A stretch of DNA of 64,000 bases from a virus, in IMG/VR virus record IMGVR_UViG_3300017960_001054, positions 1 to 64,000 of that record; one strand, written 5' to 3'. The translations under genes and the position numbers were made by a program. This document shows, piece by piece, positions 20,001 to 27,091 of this stretch. The notes below the pieces were generated by a model, which was not told the DNA's origin, made no database searches, and was given only the letters and a program-made list of their open reading frames with translations. Each line of letters begins with the position of its first letter. Within the stretch, counting starts at the first letter, position 1.

Positions 20001-21968
20001 GTGTATCCAAGCGTGGCGGAGAATTTCTTGTGGCGGCTTAGTCAGGCTAACTGGGATTTGATTCATGACGGAGCGGCTCAAGGTGCGGCGCAGGTGAATT
20101 GTCTTTTCCCTGGCGATCAGCTCAATACAGAGACAGCCATTCCGGCATTTCGAGCGCAGGCGGGTGTGTTTCTGGAGCCGTCAATCCCGAGGCCCGTTTT
20201 CGATCTGGGAGGAGTGTCGCCCAAGGTCGTGGACGCGAACAACTCACTGCTCCCGGCTGATATCGGGTTTCGGGATGCGGTGACTTACGGCATGTCGGAA
20301 CCCGAGCGTGTGCGGTTTGAGGTACGTCGCATTCGTCGGTTCCATCTGCCGCTCACCGATGCGTCGCAAGCACTGCTGCCGCTCCAGTACGCGTACCAGA
20401 TTCGGCGTGGGGTGGTGACGACCTATGGCCCAGACACGCTGCCTCCTACGAGTGAGGAGTGGCCTTACGTCATAGAGACCATTGGCGGCACTACTCTAGG
20501 CGACTTCTTGGATGAGAACGTCAACATCAACCCCGGCGACATGTTCCGTCTGCTCGATAGCGACGGAACATTGCTCGATGAGGTCGAGATCGCGGGTATT
20601 CCAGACGAGAATCGCCTGGCTCTTGCTGCTCCGGGGATCTCGGCTGTCAGCGCGGCTAACGTGAACGGAAAGGCTTTCGAGATCTACCTGCGGGCGGTTC
20701 CGGTTCCGCACGAGCAATCGAATGAGCAGCTTCTCGATCTGGTCGCTGACGAAGTGCTGATCGAGCGCACGGCAGACTACGGTGCGCAAACCGGCGGGTG
20801 GGTTCCCATCGAAGCGTCATCGCTCGATCCTCGGCGTGTTCGTGACACGGACGGGAGCGTCAACTTCGCTGGTGCTGGAGTGGAGGAAGGCGACATCGTT
20901 CTCATCGACGGTGCGGGGGATCTGAGCGGACCAGGCGGTATTCCCATCACTGGTCAGGAAAGAGGAGCACGGCCGTTTGGGGATCGTTCTGTTCCGAATC
21001 GGACCGTGGCTACGCCTGGGCAAGAGGTTCCGTTCATCGCGGGCGCTCCGTCTGAGTTGGATGACAACCGGGGGTTCTACCGCGTGTCGGAGGTTGCTTC
21101 TGAGTCGGTGACGATAGATCCCACAACGACCTTCTCTGGAGAGAACGGCGGAAGTTTCATTACGTTTGGCGACCAAGCGGAGTATGCCGTCTACCCAACT
21201 GTGAGCGATTCGACGGCTCCGTTTGCCGATCCTCCGGGCGGTCCGGGGGTGGAAGGGCAGATGGATCTGAGGCCCACGTCGTTTGCTGGAGAGAACGGGT
21301 CTCCAGCGGATTCGTACTTGGACAATCTGTTCTCCATCGCTCCGTTCTCCTACCGCATCATCCGTCCTTCGGCTCTCCTCTCAGATGAGGCAGTGGATCT
21401 CATCTTGCTGATGCGCGAGCGAACGCTCAGCTTCATCGATGCGTTCAATGTGTTCTTCACAGGCACGAAGGAAGGGTCGTACTTCATCTTCCAGCGCGAC
21501 GCTCACATCTCTGATTTGGGGAATCCTCTTATCCCAGATGAGGGGTTGGGAGTCATGTCCAATGCTCTCATTCAGGGTGTCGCGGGACTGACCCAGATCT
21601 CGCCTTTCGCCAACACGACGGACGCACTCTCCGTGCTCGACCGGCGGTTTTGGGTAGCTGACACGCGTCTCGACGCCGAGCGCCCCCAGCCGGGAGATCC
21701 CACATACTCAACCTTTGAGACGAACGACGGCAACCCCAGCGCCGCTGTGGGCGATGGGCGTCCGGTTCTGCCCGACCGCATCACAGAGGTACTCGATAAC
21801 AGCGATCAATTCCGGCCGTTGCGGTTGTCCTGGCTGAATTTCCGCGTGAACCGAGAGGATGGCATCTTGGTCACGCTCAACATCAGCCGTAGTCGGTTTT
21901 CCAAGAACAGGCGCAGGCAGATTCGCCAGCTACAGCAGGCCAAGTCTCTAGAGGATGCGCAGTCATGA
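11064..21968 (+). CDS. Giant 3634-residue baseplate/tail structural protein, unknown
   Basis: One uninterrupted frame of 10.9 kb. The sequence is beta-rich, acidic, nearly Cys-free and modular. Near residues 632-725 is a module with FTAEEIATSLDAVI, then YGEIEVG and AAALGFLPGW. The same kind of module (AALGF pattern) occurs in the gp25-like protein at 25922. Near 1376 and 1479 are two tandem copies of a domain (GKLLRVGEFPFYI and GYLLEIGGYPFII, each followed by N-x-TT-[VI]-[ED]). A helical region around 1720-1900 carries an Arg/Lys cluster (RTRKRVRRKPLRYESFGRYD). The C-terminus is basic with a short coiled coil. No signal, protease or lectin motif is evident. It lies between spike and wedge genes, so a scaffold-like baseplate or tail-tip element is my inference. 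The start at ATG 11064 has only a weak ribosome site. Confidence 0.62.
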   Translation: MGFPLDGFVLRAPRTAPSNAISTDEAVNGVERDFKPPVTSAFGGGEAPELVEVAADQYRAAVLLRPDDGQTEYLIWAANTADLSTLEIFEADSDDGSIRALYGTLEVENQVSDPDPEVYEDGTLRFYVSDSTNASIAAILQFKIARGDTDDTLVLTEGFYDFNPVTSIVTITDEATIQALSGGFSPLRRDRLGSLRYTRAAVRFWWSKNDRYATRFQWNGLTQRWEPLKGTAPRNLGTLLADGTYTAIPNPNVPAGEYLPGNSVDPDSYSMIRVGVRPDSGSTPVAEPVSVTGYGGILVVADDEVEEYDFPTNAPTAAGVMGQSSGELLWNPGFVNLFAGQSVFYCYQSFLTEGDAEAVGKLETSEEEPLFLSPVPGVTDYPFVRIGNRTPLEALMADTEALLAVTAVSEGQVGIALSTGKLKFSQVDIDKSDPESTTFDTNWLGAEVFYDGLSLTRSPLKTKAPVRLVDGSGDPTTISKDQRLYIPDAEPQPAPGVSGVQFEPDLTGTIPDPAIDPSIRYNKSGLVRDVRGDWDLVLFTTEGRITSVRVVDDPEDEVPRFKFRIPQGRAYIDLNRGSGGSEVILGKKDRQRFAGEPMWFLQSGVQPAVYASEARICSRVRGSFDLVGTERLKFAIQNNIYLWNASADPGGVATSAGGTFTAEEIATSLDAVITGQGSAVVVGSCVVLQTDLEANGKQYGEIEVGWGPVDTKDLSGAAALGFLPGWHVRVSNPPSVDDLHFLPDSGTHLGVYRSPLNISGRRDDIADIGHRDRLEDTTLSENIAQIPVVLLDKIPLEDQPGYDDGVFFRLQTGFFTRDLQNYDEVLHQFGEGKFTWVDENSLFGLVPRPTTELGLGASSLVPDSFRLPGKGLKVSADGGPFVEQELDTDFKLLLDGQPGIATLIQQVGDRVALGARGTVAARGTTFEDNSPDVDFVALGVTEGYQLKLLTGAEAIQGTYIVTADATNPKQLQVKPAFLDDSSSVTWELFVGVDEDTNDPGIVADAHYLQFNHLLEEPFKIRTLTDLGDVPVDATTQEASRLQANISRALASEREIDIRFGQPNGSPTATLRRLEQEFLGEIVNSGLYVPDPSGERFVNEDFSIRVGTKLFTFAAGDLVKVPPPVTFPLTGNIIEVEDGSGLLNFGAEVFAELAQSDVYYVEEFADPAASPTVLPAGVAEYRIDDGLLNFSADDMAQYGGTTTAYFVQQMVTENGQDVTISPLQGSILFNTPIDEQTIVEVEYFQAQVGSGELALDNEGDPIQVIEFVPLFVDQEEATLPPVPPGSIVPADYGRRWDFNPTERTVREDIDATIYVGNNLANVGGAVSPQVEIDYEANQLILKQPVDQNTKVTITYAVNESFGGEQSYTVSTIPVYRPPFRIPANTDEFVLEGDRTGDVIAGKLLRVGEFPFYIKESTYDASANSTTVEIFPPTQPNQEPGTLAPGHDVLSLLTERPIAKQYNTAADDGIWKDIPNEYEPVNRGFVSVTFFGNLVEDAITGYLLEIGGYPFIIAGATLSEDGNRTTIDLTSPTPEGFVVGQDAVRVTIRPVYQPAPMNFLGLGPVSREDVAEVVLFGETDDSGNVLPGRTLKLSTEYTLDYDSGTIDFLAPQQAPLRPGQTLYLRHTRLRVLAPFVRDEVVVTPRYFASYVNGIVPSEDNGILGQVLRAEYTFASPDTWFYRTAPLLDYLGEVGESLQAGISAQLPSRGAVVAIPPAVENDTEGNLGLRAQISDLEDQDRAARTFIEFYNNVILAYEQVLETISGNVIGDRDGKFKFFVGRGKELAPPGYEDAITGNLNTRNIFSELFFAYNRHLIHLTRDPLVEPITAELQGDQIVGDFLDPDRLADLFGEMREIIHNDVDDLVLVSRTRKRVRRKPLRYESFGRYDIAGEPNKFSRLFPERATAFTLTDPGLLADLESDPVDPGVYAFRKKLTKWSFKGGIQRPKRGSTFRKSIGIIGNPVLGQMTGITSITVTDRLPRARVFAYSETGFPDLDSSFESDPRPAVIATVLPLHEFPIRDDGLPDVSQLEANGGELPDLTTGDSDLITPAFTTFDRDDRRFPQIAIGRPTGEIIDIVSATSVNIGFGDFTVSIPQKVFVGEVLQGCILTFVTSNNSTGDPILDSTEILEAGDEPEDATPLTLERGDTIFITPPDVDIEPADPSENEQRAAEVKGLPSYRVDFDLRVNDGDGVYEDNTLPSILDPSIFFLKELLGQKPPDPLSHLEAEVSFRNSLTDPLEIPALTGGYTNDSGDYTLPYLYVTNTEIDRLGEAKAAFATIVSTDAPAPRAVYPDEIQGTDGQVLASLSFGGEQPAALLTSLDATPVTTAGGYTPGSGVGDVAPYDLLLIETPQSEIPIGAQGIINLGTVEGGASGSRLHPARFVTATSAGARFRYEFLAMQTYVNQPPTVAPPGMVVSVAGPTTTFDVTSVSPGFIVFNDGNPPPSPTGGLNDIVDPGGPFAYPANDNRIRINIWTADDTVNPVVFVGYIEIAMNGVGVPTADAPFSGLGPQTITSPPPFFDQQTLSFQTAAPFLTVGFGPTDVPEDISNPGFSRPLWFTVDVDTTSAAPSGGASLTGYIDNDRTTFREGIDMRGVLDRGTPALVGQPVHGRLRVEFVEGPGGQDAITVNNPAEVNGGVPFTFLNREFSFPTIGSFDLNTGRGSIKVMGFEGHGNTPLPSTGEVVFSAIPSWSQDENGTIAYGTGTSAAATFNPDFDNRVAVLTEADVTSGNLANVEAGDILTIASSDDTSARATTKAGTYLVKHAIQPLAGGWPFATYGLTTNTNPINTGAGWLQVQFPRLVSVNTLTKEITITSARLDNGTDAWPPATNRIYLIPDVADIASVVSVEYTAVDFANAVFTYDDTTVEDANGGGLTEADLVAVAEDSFVSGFWAAEVRMDRAGAGLPRNLVGYRTPGPDNTAYGFGGVRFFNPKVPASTAVILTFGGGQIIEGGTPAANEIRVTDHTPIVNTSFVNDPDAIVYPSVAENFLWRLSQANWDLIHDGAAQGAAQVNCLFPGDQLNTETAIPAFRAQAGVFLEPSIPRPVFDLGGVSPKVVDANNSLLPADIGFRDAVTYGMSEPERVRFEVRRIRRFHLPLTDASQALLPLQYAYQIRRGVVTTYGPDTLPPTSEEWPYVIETIGGTTLGDFLDENVNINPGDMFRLLDSDGTLLDEVEIAGIPDENRLALAAPGISAVSAANVNGKAFEIYLRAVPVPHEQSNEQLLDLVADEVLIERTADYGAQTGGWVPIEASSLDPRRVRDTDGSVNFAGAGVEEGDIVLIDGAGDLSGPGGIPITGQERGARPFGDRSVPNRTVATPGQEVPFIAGAPSELDDNRGFYRVSEVASESVTIDPTTTFSGENGGSFITFGDQAEYAVYPTVSDSTAPFADPPGGPGVEGQMDLRPTSFAGENGSPADSYLDNLFSIAPFSYRIIRPSALLSDEAVDLILLMRERTLSFIDAFNVFFTGTKEGSYFIFQRDAHISDLGNPLIPDEGLGVMSNALIQGVAGLTQISPFANTTDALSVLDRRFWVADTRLDAERPQPGDPTYSTFETNDGNPSAAVGDGRPVLPDRITEVLDNSDQFRPLRLSWLNFRVNREDGILVTLNISRSRFSKNRRRQIRQLQQAKSLEDAQS

Positions 21969-22222
21969 AGCCACTCGATGAAGATCTGACTCCAGAAGAG
22001 GCCAAGCGACGGCTTGATGAGATGGGCATTCCAACAGACGCCTGGCAGAACACCAACCCTGATGGGGAGGTCGAGATCACAAGCATCCCAACATTCGAGC
22101 GCATGGCAGGTAGGCTCGGGGAATTGGGTGGCTTGATCGAGGAACAGATCGAGAAGGACCGGAAGCAGATCAAGGATCTACAACTCAAACTCGCGCGGCT
22201 CAAGCATGGAGGAGGCAGGTAG
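21965..22222 (+). CDS. Small coiled-coil protein, unknown
   Basis: An 85-residue protein whose ATG overlaps the stop of the giant gene. The N-terminal half is acidic (LTPEEAKRRLDEMGIPTDAW). Residues about 48-78 form a heptad-like helix (LGGLIEEQIEKDRKQIKDLQ), ending in a basic GGGR tail. The tight overlap at its start and direct abutment to the next GTG start imply translational coupling. It could be a small structural or assembly partner of its large neighbours. No family recognised. Confidence 0.6.
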   Translation: MKPLDEDLTPEEAKRRLDEMGIPTDAWQNTNPDGEVEITSIPTFERMAGRLGELGGLIEEQIEKDRKQIKDLQLKLARLKHGGGR

Positions 22223-24835
22223 GTGCCAAACCCAGAACAGGGGCCGCAACAGCAGGGGCTCGTAGGCACCTGGCAGACGGTCAATCTCGGGATTCCCGAC
22301 TTTCTGGAGGAAGTCCGCGAAGCCGTAGACCAATTCTTCTCGTTGCTCATCCAGATCCTCAACATCCTGTTGCAGATCTTGGAGATTCTCAAGACGTTCG
22401 CCATCGGTTTTCTCGATCCGATCATCGCGTTGATCGAGGCTCTCCTGGCGCTTCTTGAGGCAATTCTCAACGACCTACGTCAAGCAGGGTTGTATCTTCA
22501 CGGAGATTGGTCGCTCTTGAAAGGGCCTGAATTTCGCAACCTTCTCGGCGGATTCACGGCTTACGAGCGACGGATGATAACTCGGCTTGTTGATCGACGT
22601 GACCCGAACCGGCCGAACATCTCCAGTTTCTCGGCTTGTATTGCGGTGTTCTTGTACGTCTCGGTAGACATTTCGGCACTGGAACGACTCATCCGGCTGA
22701 TCAGAGGCATCTTGGCTCTGTTCACTCGCAAGATTCCGTTGCCGCGAAGTCTGGGGGCAGTTGTTCAACTTCGGGCGACGTATGGATACGAGGGTGCTGC
22801 GGTCACTTCGTTTGCGAAGCCGGGGTTCTTCCCGACACGCGAGCAGTTGAAGAATGAGAAGCTCTCGGATGCTTTCAACGCGGTGAACATTACGTGGCGG
22901 ATGGCTCCCACGCCCGGTAATTTCCTCACCACGTTCGCACAGCTTCCGCCCTCGGGTTTCTTGGTCGAGGTTTCCACGATCTCGCAGGGCATTACAGTCC
23001 AGTACGACAAGCCGATCAAGGGAGCGAACGAAGGACAGGAGGACAACAAGGGGCGAGACGTGGGCACGGCGGTCAACGAAGATGGGCAGCCCATCGTGTT
23101 GTTCGGTGGCTATGACCAGCTACGAGTCGAGGACAGCCTGCAATTCAACGAAGGGGTCACGGGCCAGGGACCGTTCCGACAACTCAAGCCTCTGTCTGTG
23201 AGGGTGTTCGGAGTCAAGAGCCTTTCCGACGCTGCGCCGATTCAGTTTAGCGATCTCAAGGACGCCAGCGGCAACTACTACATCCAAAAGACGTTCTACA
23301 CGAGCGGCTTTGCTGGCGCGTTCTTCCCCGGCAAGGGATACGGCATCACGATTCCGTTTGAGGAAATGCCGTTCGATGCGGAGTTTGGCTACGAGGGTGG
23401 TCTGTCCAAATTCAAGCCGACTGGACGGCCCTCCAAATTCTTCGTCCGCGTTCGGGCCGTCAGCAAAACGATCAAGAAGCCGGAGGACTTTGCCTATGAC
23501 GTTGCTCGGGTTTTCTTTGATGACGTAGGCAACCCGGTGACGCTGCCGTTGGTCCAGCCTTTTCCGTTTGAGGAAGCCACTACGCCGGGTGACGCAGGCC
23601 CTCTGTCCGCGCCTTTGGAGATCGTGTTCCCTGGCGGAGCCACCGAGGAGTATCTGCGCTGCGTCGTATCGGCTCTGGCTGTCATGGTGCTGAGTCGGGC
23701 GGACTTGCCGGTCAAGGTCGGAACGTCCTCGACGGAGGGCGATGCTCCTACGATCCACACGTTCAACTATCCGCCGACAGAGGAGGATTTGGAGTTTGAG
23801 GGAGCTAGCTCGTCATGGTCAGGCTACGAGGGACAGGCGCGCAAGTACACACAGCTTGAAGAGTTGGCTGGAGTCCTGACGCCGCAGCTTCTCGGTCGTA
23901 AGTGGCGAGTGGCGAAGTTTTACGAGTCAACGAACAACCTGGCGAGATGGCGCAAGAGGTTGTTGGCCCGGTGCGTCAACCTGACGAATCGCATGTACCG
24001 AGAGAATCGTCCTCCAGCCTCGCTGGAGGAGGTTGTGGTCTCGACTTGCAAGGACTTGTTAGACTTCAAATTCGATCTCGGCGAGTCCGTAAGCATCATC
24101 GAAGCATTGAGTAGTCGAGAGGTCAAGTCAGGATTAGCTCCCAATCCGCTCAGTATTGGCATCACATCACCAGGGCGCAATGTCGAGCAGATGGAAGATC
24201 CCGGTCTGTTGGCTCGTGCGGAGCACTTCTTTCAGATTAGCCGTAGAGGCGGGAAGAGCATTCAAGGTTCCGTAGACAAGTCGCCTGTGGTCTTTAGCCG
24301 AAGGAACAACATCGATATCGATTCGCTGGAGTTTTGTCGCAACGCATTCTCCGATGCGATCTATGAGCAAGCGGCTTTTGCTCTCCGAGTTGCGGTAGGG
24401 CCTTTCCAGCGACCACAGGAGGACGGCTGGATCGCTATTCGGCTGTTCCCTCAGGGGCTCCCCGCTATCGATCGATTCCTCGATGAGTTGCTTGCACTTC
24501 TGCGCAGCATCCGGGCTGCTCTTCAAGCAATCACGGATCTGATCAAGCGCTTCATCGAATTCTTGCAGTCGCGCATTATCGAGTTGCAAGCGTTGCTCAA
24601 CCGGATCAACGCGATGATCCAAAACCTCTTGCGGTTTTTCATTGGGATTCCGGCGGCAGCCGGTTTGGTGGTTGTTGCGCCGGGGACAGATGGGGTGTTG
24701 TCTGCTCTCGTTTCGGCAGGCAACAAGCCCTACGACAGCCCAAGAGCTTACGGTGGCGGGGTGGTCATGTTGGCTGGCGGCATACCGACGATCGCGCTGG
24801 ATCTCTTCAAAGCGCTTGTACAGGGGAGTGGCTGA
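22223..24835 (+). CDS. Large virion structural protein with amphipathic termini, unknown
   Basis: An 870-residue protein starting with GTG directly after the preceding TAG; GGAGGAGG lies just upstream. Residues 25-90 are Leu/Ile-rich amphipathic helices (FFSLLIQILNILLQILEILK), and residues about 750-800 repeat that style (LLALLRSIRAALQAITDLIK). Between them is a beta-rich region with phrases such as PPSGFLVEVSTISQGITVQ, typical of tail or baseplate proteins. The two helical ends could pack as bundles in a multimer or contact a membrane; they lack the spacing of a conventional multi-pass protein. It lies just upstream of the wedge cluster. No family recognised. Confidence 0.58.
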   Translation: MPNPEQGPQQQGLVGTWQTVNLGIPDFLEEVREAVDQFFSLLIQILNILLQILEILKTFAIGFLDPIIALIEALLALLEAILNDLRQAGLYLHGDWSLLKGPEFRNLLGGFTAYERRMITRLVDRRDPNRPNISSFSACIAVFLYVSVDISALERLIRLIRGILALFTRKIPLPRSLGAVVQLRATYGYEGAAVTSFAKPGFFPTREQLKNEKLSDAFNAVNITWRMAPTPGNFLTTFAQLPPSGFLVEVSTISQGITVQYDKPIKGANEGQEDNKGRDVGTAVNEDGQPIVLFGGYDQLRVEDSLQFNEGVTGQGPFRQLKPLSVRVFGVKSLSDAAPIQFSDLKDASGNYYIQKTFYTSGFAGAFFPGKGYGITIPFEEMPFDAEFGYEGGLSKFKPTGRPSKFFVRVRAVSKTIKKPEDFAYDVARVFFDDVGNPVTLPLVQPFPFEEATTPGDAGPLSAPLEIVFPGGATEEYLRCVVSALAVMVLSRADLPVKVGTSSTEGDAPTIHTFNYPPTEEDLEFEGASSSWSGYEGQARKYTQLEELAGVLTPQLLGRKWRVAKFYESTNNLARWRKRLLARCVNLTNRMYRENRPPASLEEVVVSTCKDLLDFKFDLGESVSIIEALSSREVKSGLAPNPLSIGITSPGRNVEQMEDPGLLARAEHFFQISRRGGKSIQGSVDKSPVVFSRRNNIDIDSLEFCRNAFSDAIYEQAAFALRVAVGPFQRPQEDGWIAIRLFPQGLPAIDRFLDELLALLRSIRAALQAITDLIKRFIEFLQSRIIELQALLNRINAMIQNLLRFFIGIPAAAGLVVVAPGTDGVLSALVSAGNKPYDSPRAYGGGVVMLAGGIPTIALDLFKALVQGSG

Positions 24836-25890
24836 TGAGTTTCGGATTCCTTGGGAGTTTTCGGCAGACGCAGTGGCGAATCTTCCGCCAATTCATCCTC
24901 AATGAACGGCGGGTCATCGATGCTCGTTTGGCTTACATCGATGCCGAGCTACAGCGTATTGGTGAGATCACGGTGTCCTATGCCCGTCGAAATGAGGATT
25001 CCTCGGGAGAAGTAACAGAGCGTAGAACCGGTTTCTCCGTGATGCCTGAAAGCTCGTCCCTGCACAAGCTCGTGCAAGCCTACATCGCTCAGGGCGGCAA
25101 TCCGTGTGAGATTTCCTTGTTCCTCAAGCCGGATCATGTGCTCTGGGAATCGGACCGTGATCCTGATGAGAACCCGGACATCGATCCCACGGCTCCGATC
25201 AACGATGAAGAAGTGGACGGCGCTCTCAGCGAACAGCCGGAGTTTGGCGTGGTGTCTCCCGAGAGCGATAACCGGTCGGTGGGTGGTCCCGATCGTGGTG
25301 GGTGGCTTCGGTGGGGACGCTATCCGTTCCGTAGAATTGGCCGCATGATCGACCTGAGTGAAGCCGATCAGCAGATTGCGTACCACGTGGATTTCGCACG
25401 TCGGTGGGCTAATCCGACGATTCAGGAGCGTCGTAACAATCTGGAGGCTCGCATCATCAAGTTGATGGATTACCGCGAGCAACTCATTCACGAGCGAGAG
25501 AATGTTCTGTCGCAAGCGGTAGGCGGAAGCGTGGATAGCGTGCCCCTAGGCGATCAACGGATGGTTCAGCCGAATCTTCATGTTGCTCTCATCGTGCAGG
25601 CTATCGACAAGATCATCTACACCCTCATTCCTCGCGGCCGTACCCGAGGAGAGTTACGGGAACAGCAGCGAAAGGAGATTACGGAACGACCCGGAGTGGT
25701 GGTTAATGCCGATGAGGCTCTTGCGAAGTTGAAAGCAGATTTGGAGGCCAGTCAAACTGCTACAGAGAGCCAGGGATTGCCAGATGAGGATCTCATTCCC
25801 GACTTCAACCAACCCAACTACGCCAACTTGGGGGAATTCGACACTCTTTGGTGGGACCATCCCGTAGAGGACGACTCCAATACTGCGTGA
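24835..25890 (+). CDS. Probable baseplate-associated structural protein, unknown
   Basis: A 351-residue soluble, highly charged protein; the ATG overlaps the previous stop. Helix-rich segments occur near residues 22-45 (RRVIDARLAYIDAELQRIGE) and 195-230 (RRNNLEARIIKLMDYREQLI), suggesting coiled coils. A middle region (about 100-150) is acidic and probably flexible. The C-terminus ends in an acidic, aromatic tail (FDTLWWDHPVEDD). It is the last gene before a small intergenic gap and the gp25-like gene. Function inferred only from position. Confidence 0.55.
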   Translation: MSFGFLGSFRQTQWRIFRQFILNERRVIDARLAYIDAELQRIGEITVSYARRNEDSSGEVTERRTGFSVMPESSSLHKLVQAYIAQGGNPCEISLFLKPDHVLWESDRDPDENPDIDPTAPINDEEVDGALSEQPEFGVVSPESDNRSVGGPDRGGWLRWGRYPFRRIGRMIDLSEADQQIAYHVDFARRWANPTIQERRNNLEARIIKLMDYREQLIHERENVLSQAVGGSVDSVPLGDQRMVQPNLHVALIVQAIDKIIYTLIPRGRTRGELREQQRKEITERPGVVVNADEALAKLKADLEASQTATESQGLPDEDLIPDFNQPNYANLGEFDTLWWDHPVEDDSNTA

Positions 25891-25921
25891 TTTGCCTATA
25901 GCAAACCCCTCGTGAACCAGC
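25891..25921 (+). promoter_or_regulatory. 31-bp intergenic gap with CTATAG hairpin element
   Basis: In an array where genes usually overlap, this gap holds TTTGCCTATAGCAAA, a 5-bp stem (TTTGC/GCAAA) around CTATA. The palindrome CTATAG also occurs in the gaps at 32014 and 51724. It may be a phage late promoter core, operator or processing site. No good -35 box is visible. The following start at 25922 lacks a strong ribosome site. Confidence 0.3.
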
Positions 25922-27088
25922 ATGACTGTCGATTTCCAGATCGGTTTTCCTTGCCCGCATCTCACCATTGAGGAGCGGGTAGCCCTAGGGGAAGATCGCC
26001 GTTCTCTGGAGACTCTTCAGCCGGTTACGTCAGGGGACTTTGTTCGGATTACGGCAAACGATGACGTGGACATTCCGAAGCAAGGTCTGGTTTCCTCTGC
26101 TCGGATTGCGGCAAAAGCTCCCGGTCCGTTTACTATCCCTTGTGGACGGAATCGCATTACGATCAGCAATGCTCGCGGGTCACTAGAAGACTTCGTGCTT
26201 CCTGTTGGTGTGCGTGTCGAGGCGGCACGCGTGGTCGGGCTTCTCTCTGCGGCTTTTCTGAATGCCCAGCTTGGCATCTTGCCGGTAAGTCGCAATGGTG
26301 TGTTGGTTTTGACGGACACGGACGATGCGGGGCCTCTTTCTCGCATAGACGTGCGCGGGACCGCTGCTGAAGCGTTGGGGTTCACGGGACAGATCGCGAG
26401 CCGAGGCCGACAGGTATACCCCGGCTGGGAGATGGCGGAGCGCGAAGATCTAGTCACCGCAACGAGCATCAATCAGTTTGTGAGCATCACGACTCGGTAT
26501 CCTCGTTTCGTTACGCCAATCAAGGCCAATCCCGTTTTCAAAGTCACCTATGCCACGATTCAACAACGGTGTCGTCGGTGTTCGATGACTGGAATCGAGA
26601 ATGACTACCGCTTCGACACTCAAGGACTCGCGCTCCTCGTACAGAACGAGGATCTGTTGAACCAGGCGCTGATCAAGATCCTCCTGACGAGACGGGGGTC
26701 CAACCCTTACCACACGTACTATGGCTCAAGACTGTCCGATTTCCTCGGCAACAAGTCAGTCAATCGGACGACGATTGGCGTCAACGAGGATGTGATTCGG
26801 ACGGTCGATACGTTCAAGCGTCTACAGACTCTCACCGGACAGTTTCAGGCAATCACCGCTCAAGAGCGGTTGTTCGCTGTGTTGTCGATCAATGTGATTC
26901 CGAAGGCAGATGATCCCAACGTGTTCAACGTGGTCATCACCGGCACCAATGCTTCGGGAGACCCGGTGACTCTCACTACAGTGTATGTTGCCCCCGGAGC
27001 AGCGGCACTTGTGGGAGCCAGCGGGAAATCCCTAGGGCTCGGGGGTGTTGGGTTGAAGGAAGATATCACCAGAGGGGATGTCTTTTAG
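25922..27088 (+). CDS. Baseplate wedge protein, gp25/W-like, with extra N-terminal module
   Basis: A 388-residue protein. Residues about 210-310 resemble the gp25/gpW wedge family: an RCRRCSMTGIENDYRFD lead-in, then QNEDLLNQALIKILLTRRGS and a YGSRLSDFLG segment. This is the helix-turn pattern of that small protein. Before it, residues about 70-165 form a separate module: RITISNARGSLEDFVLPVGV, a strand phrase NGVLVLTD, and RIDVRGTAAEALGFTG. That module resembles one in the giant protein at 11064. gp25 joins wedge proteins to the tail sheath in contractile tails. J- and I-like genes follow directly, as in P2-like gene order. The protein is two to three times the usual gp25 length. Confidence 0.72.
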   Translation: MTVDFQIGFPCPHLTIEERVALGEDRRSLETLQPVTSGDFVRITANDDVDIPKQGLVSSARIAAKAPGPFTIPCGRNRITISNARGSLEDFVLPVGVRVEAARVVGLLSAAFLNAQLGILPVSRNGVLVLTDTDDAGPLSRIDVRGTAAEALGFTGQIASRGRQVYPGWEMAEREDLVTATSINQFVSITTRYPRFVTPIKANPVFKVTYATIQQRCRRCSMTGIENDYRFDTQGLALLVQNEDLLNQALIKILLTRRGSNPYHTYYGSRLSDFLGNKSVNRTTIGVNEDVIRTVDTFKRLQTLTGQFQAITAQERLFAVLSINVIPKADDPNVFNVVITGTNASGDPVTLTTVYVAPGAAALVGASGKSLGLGGVGLKEDITRGDVF

Positions 27089-27091
27089 CTG

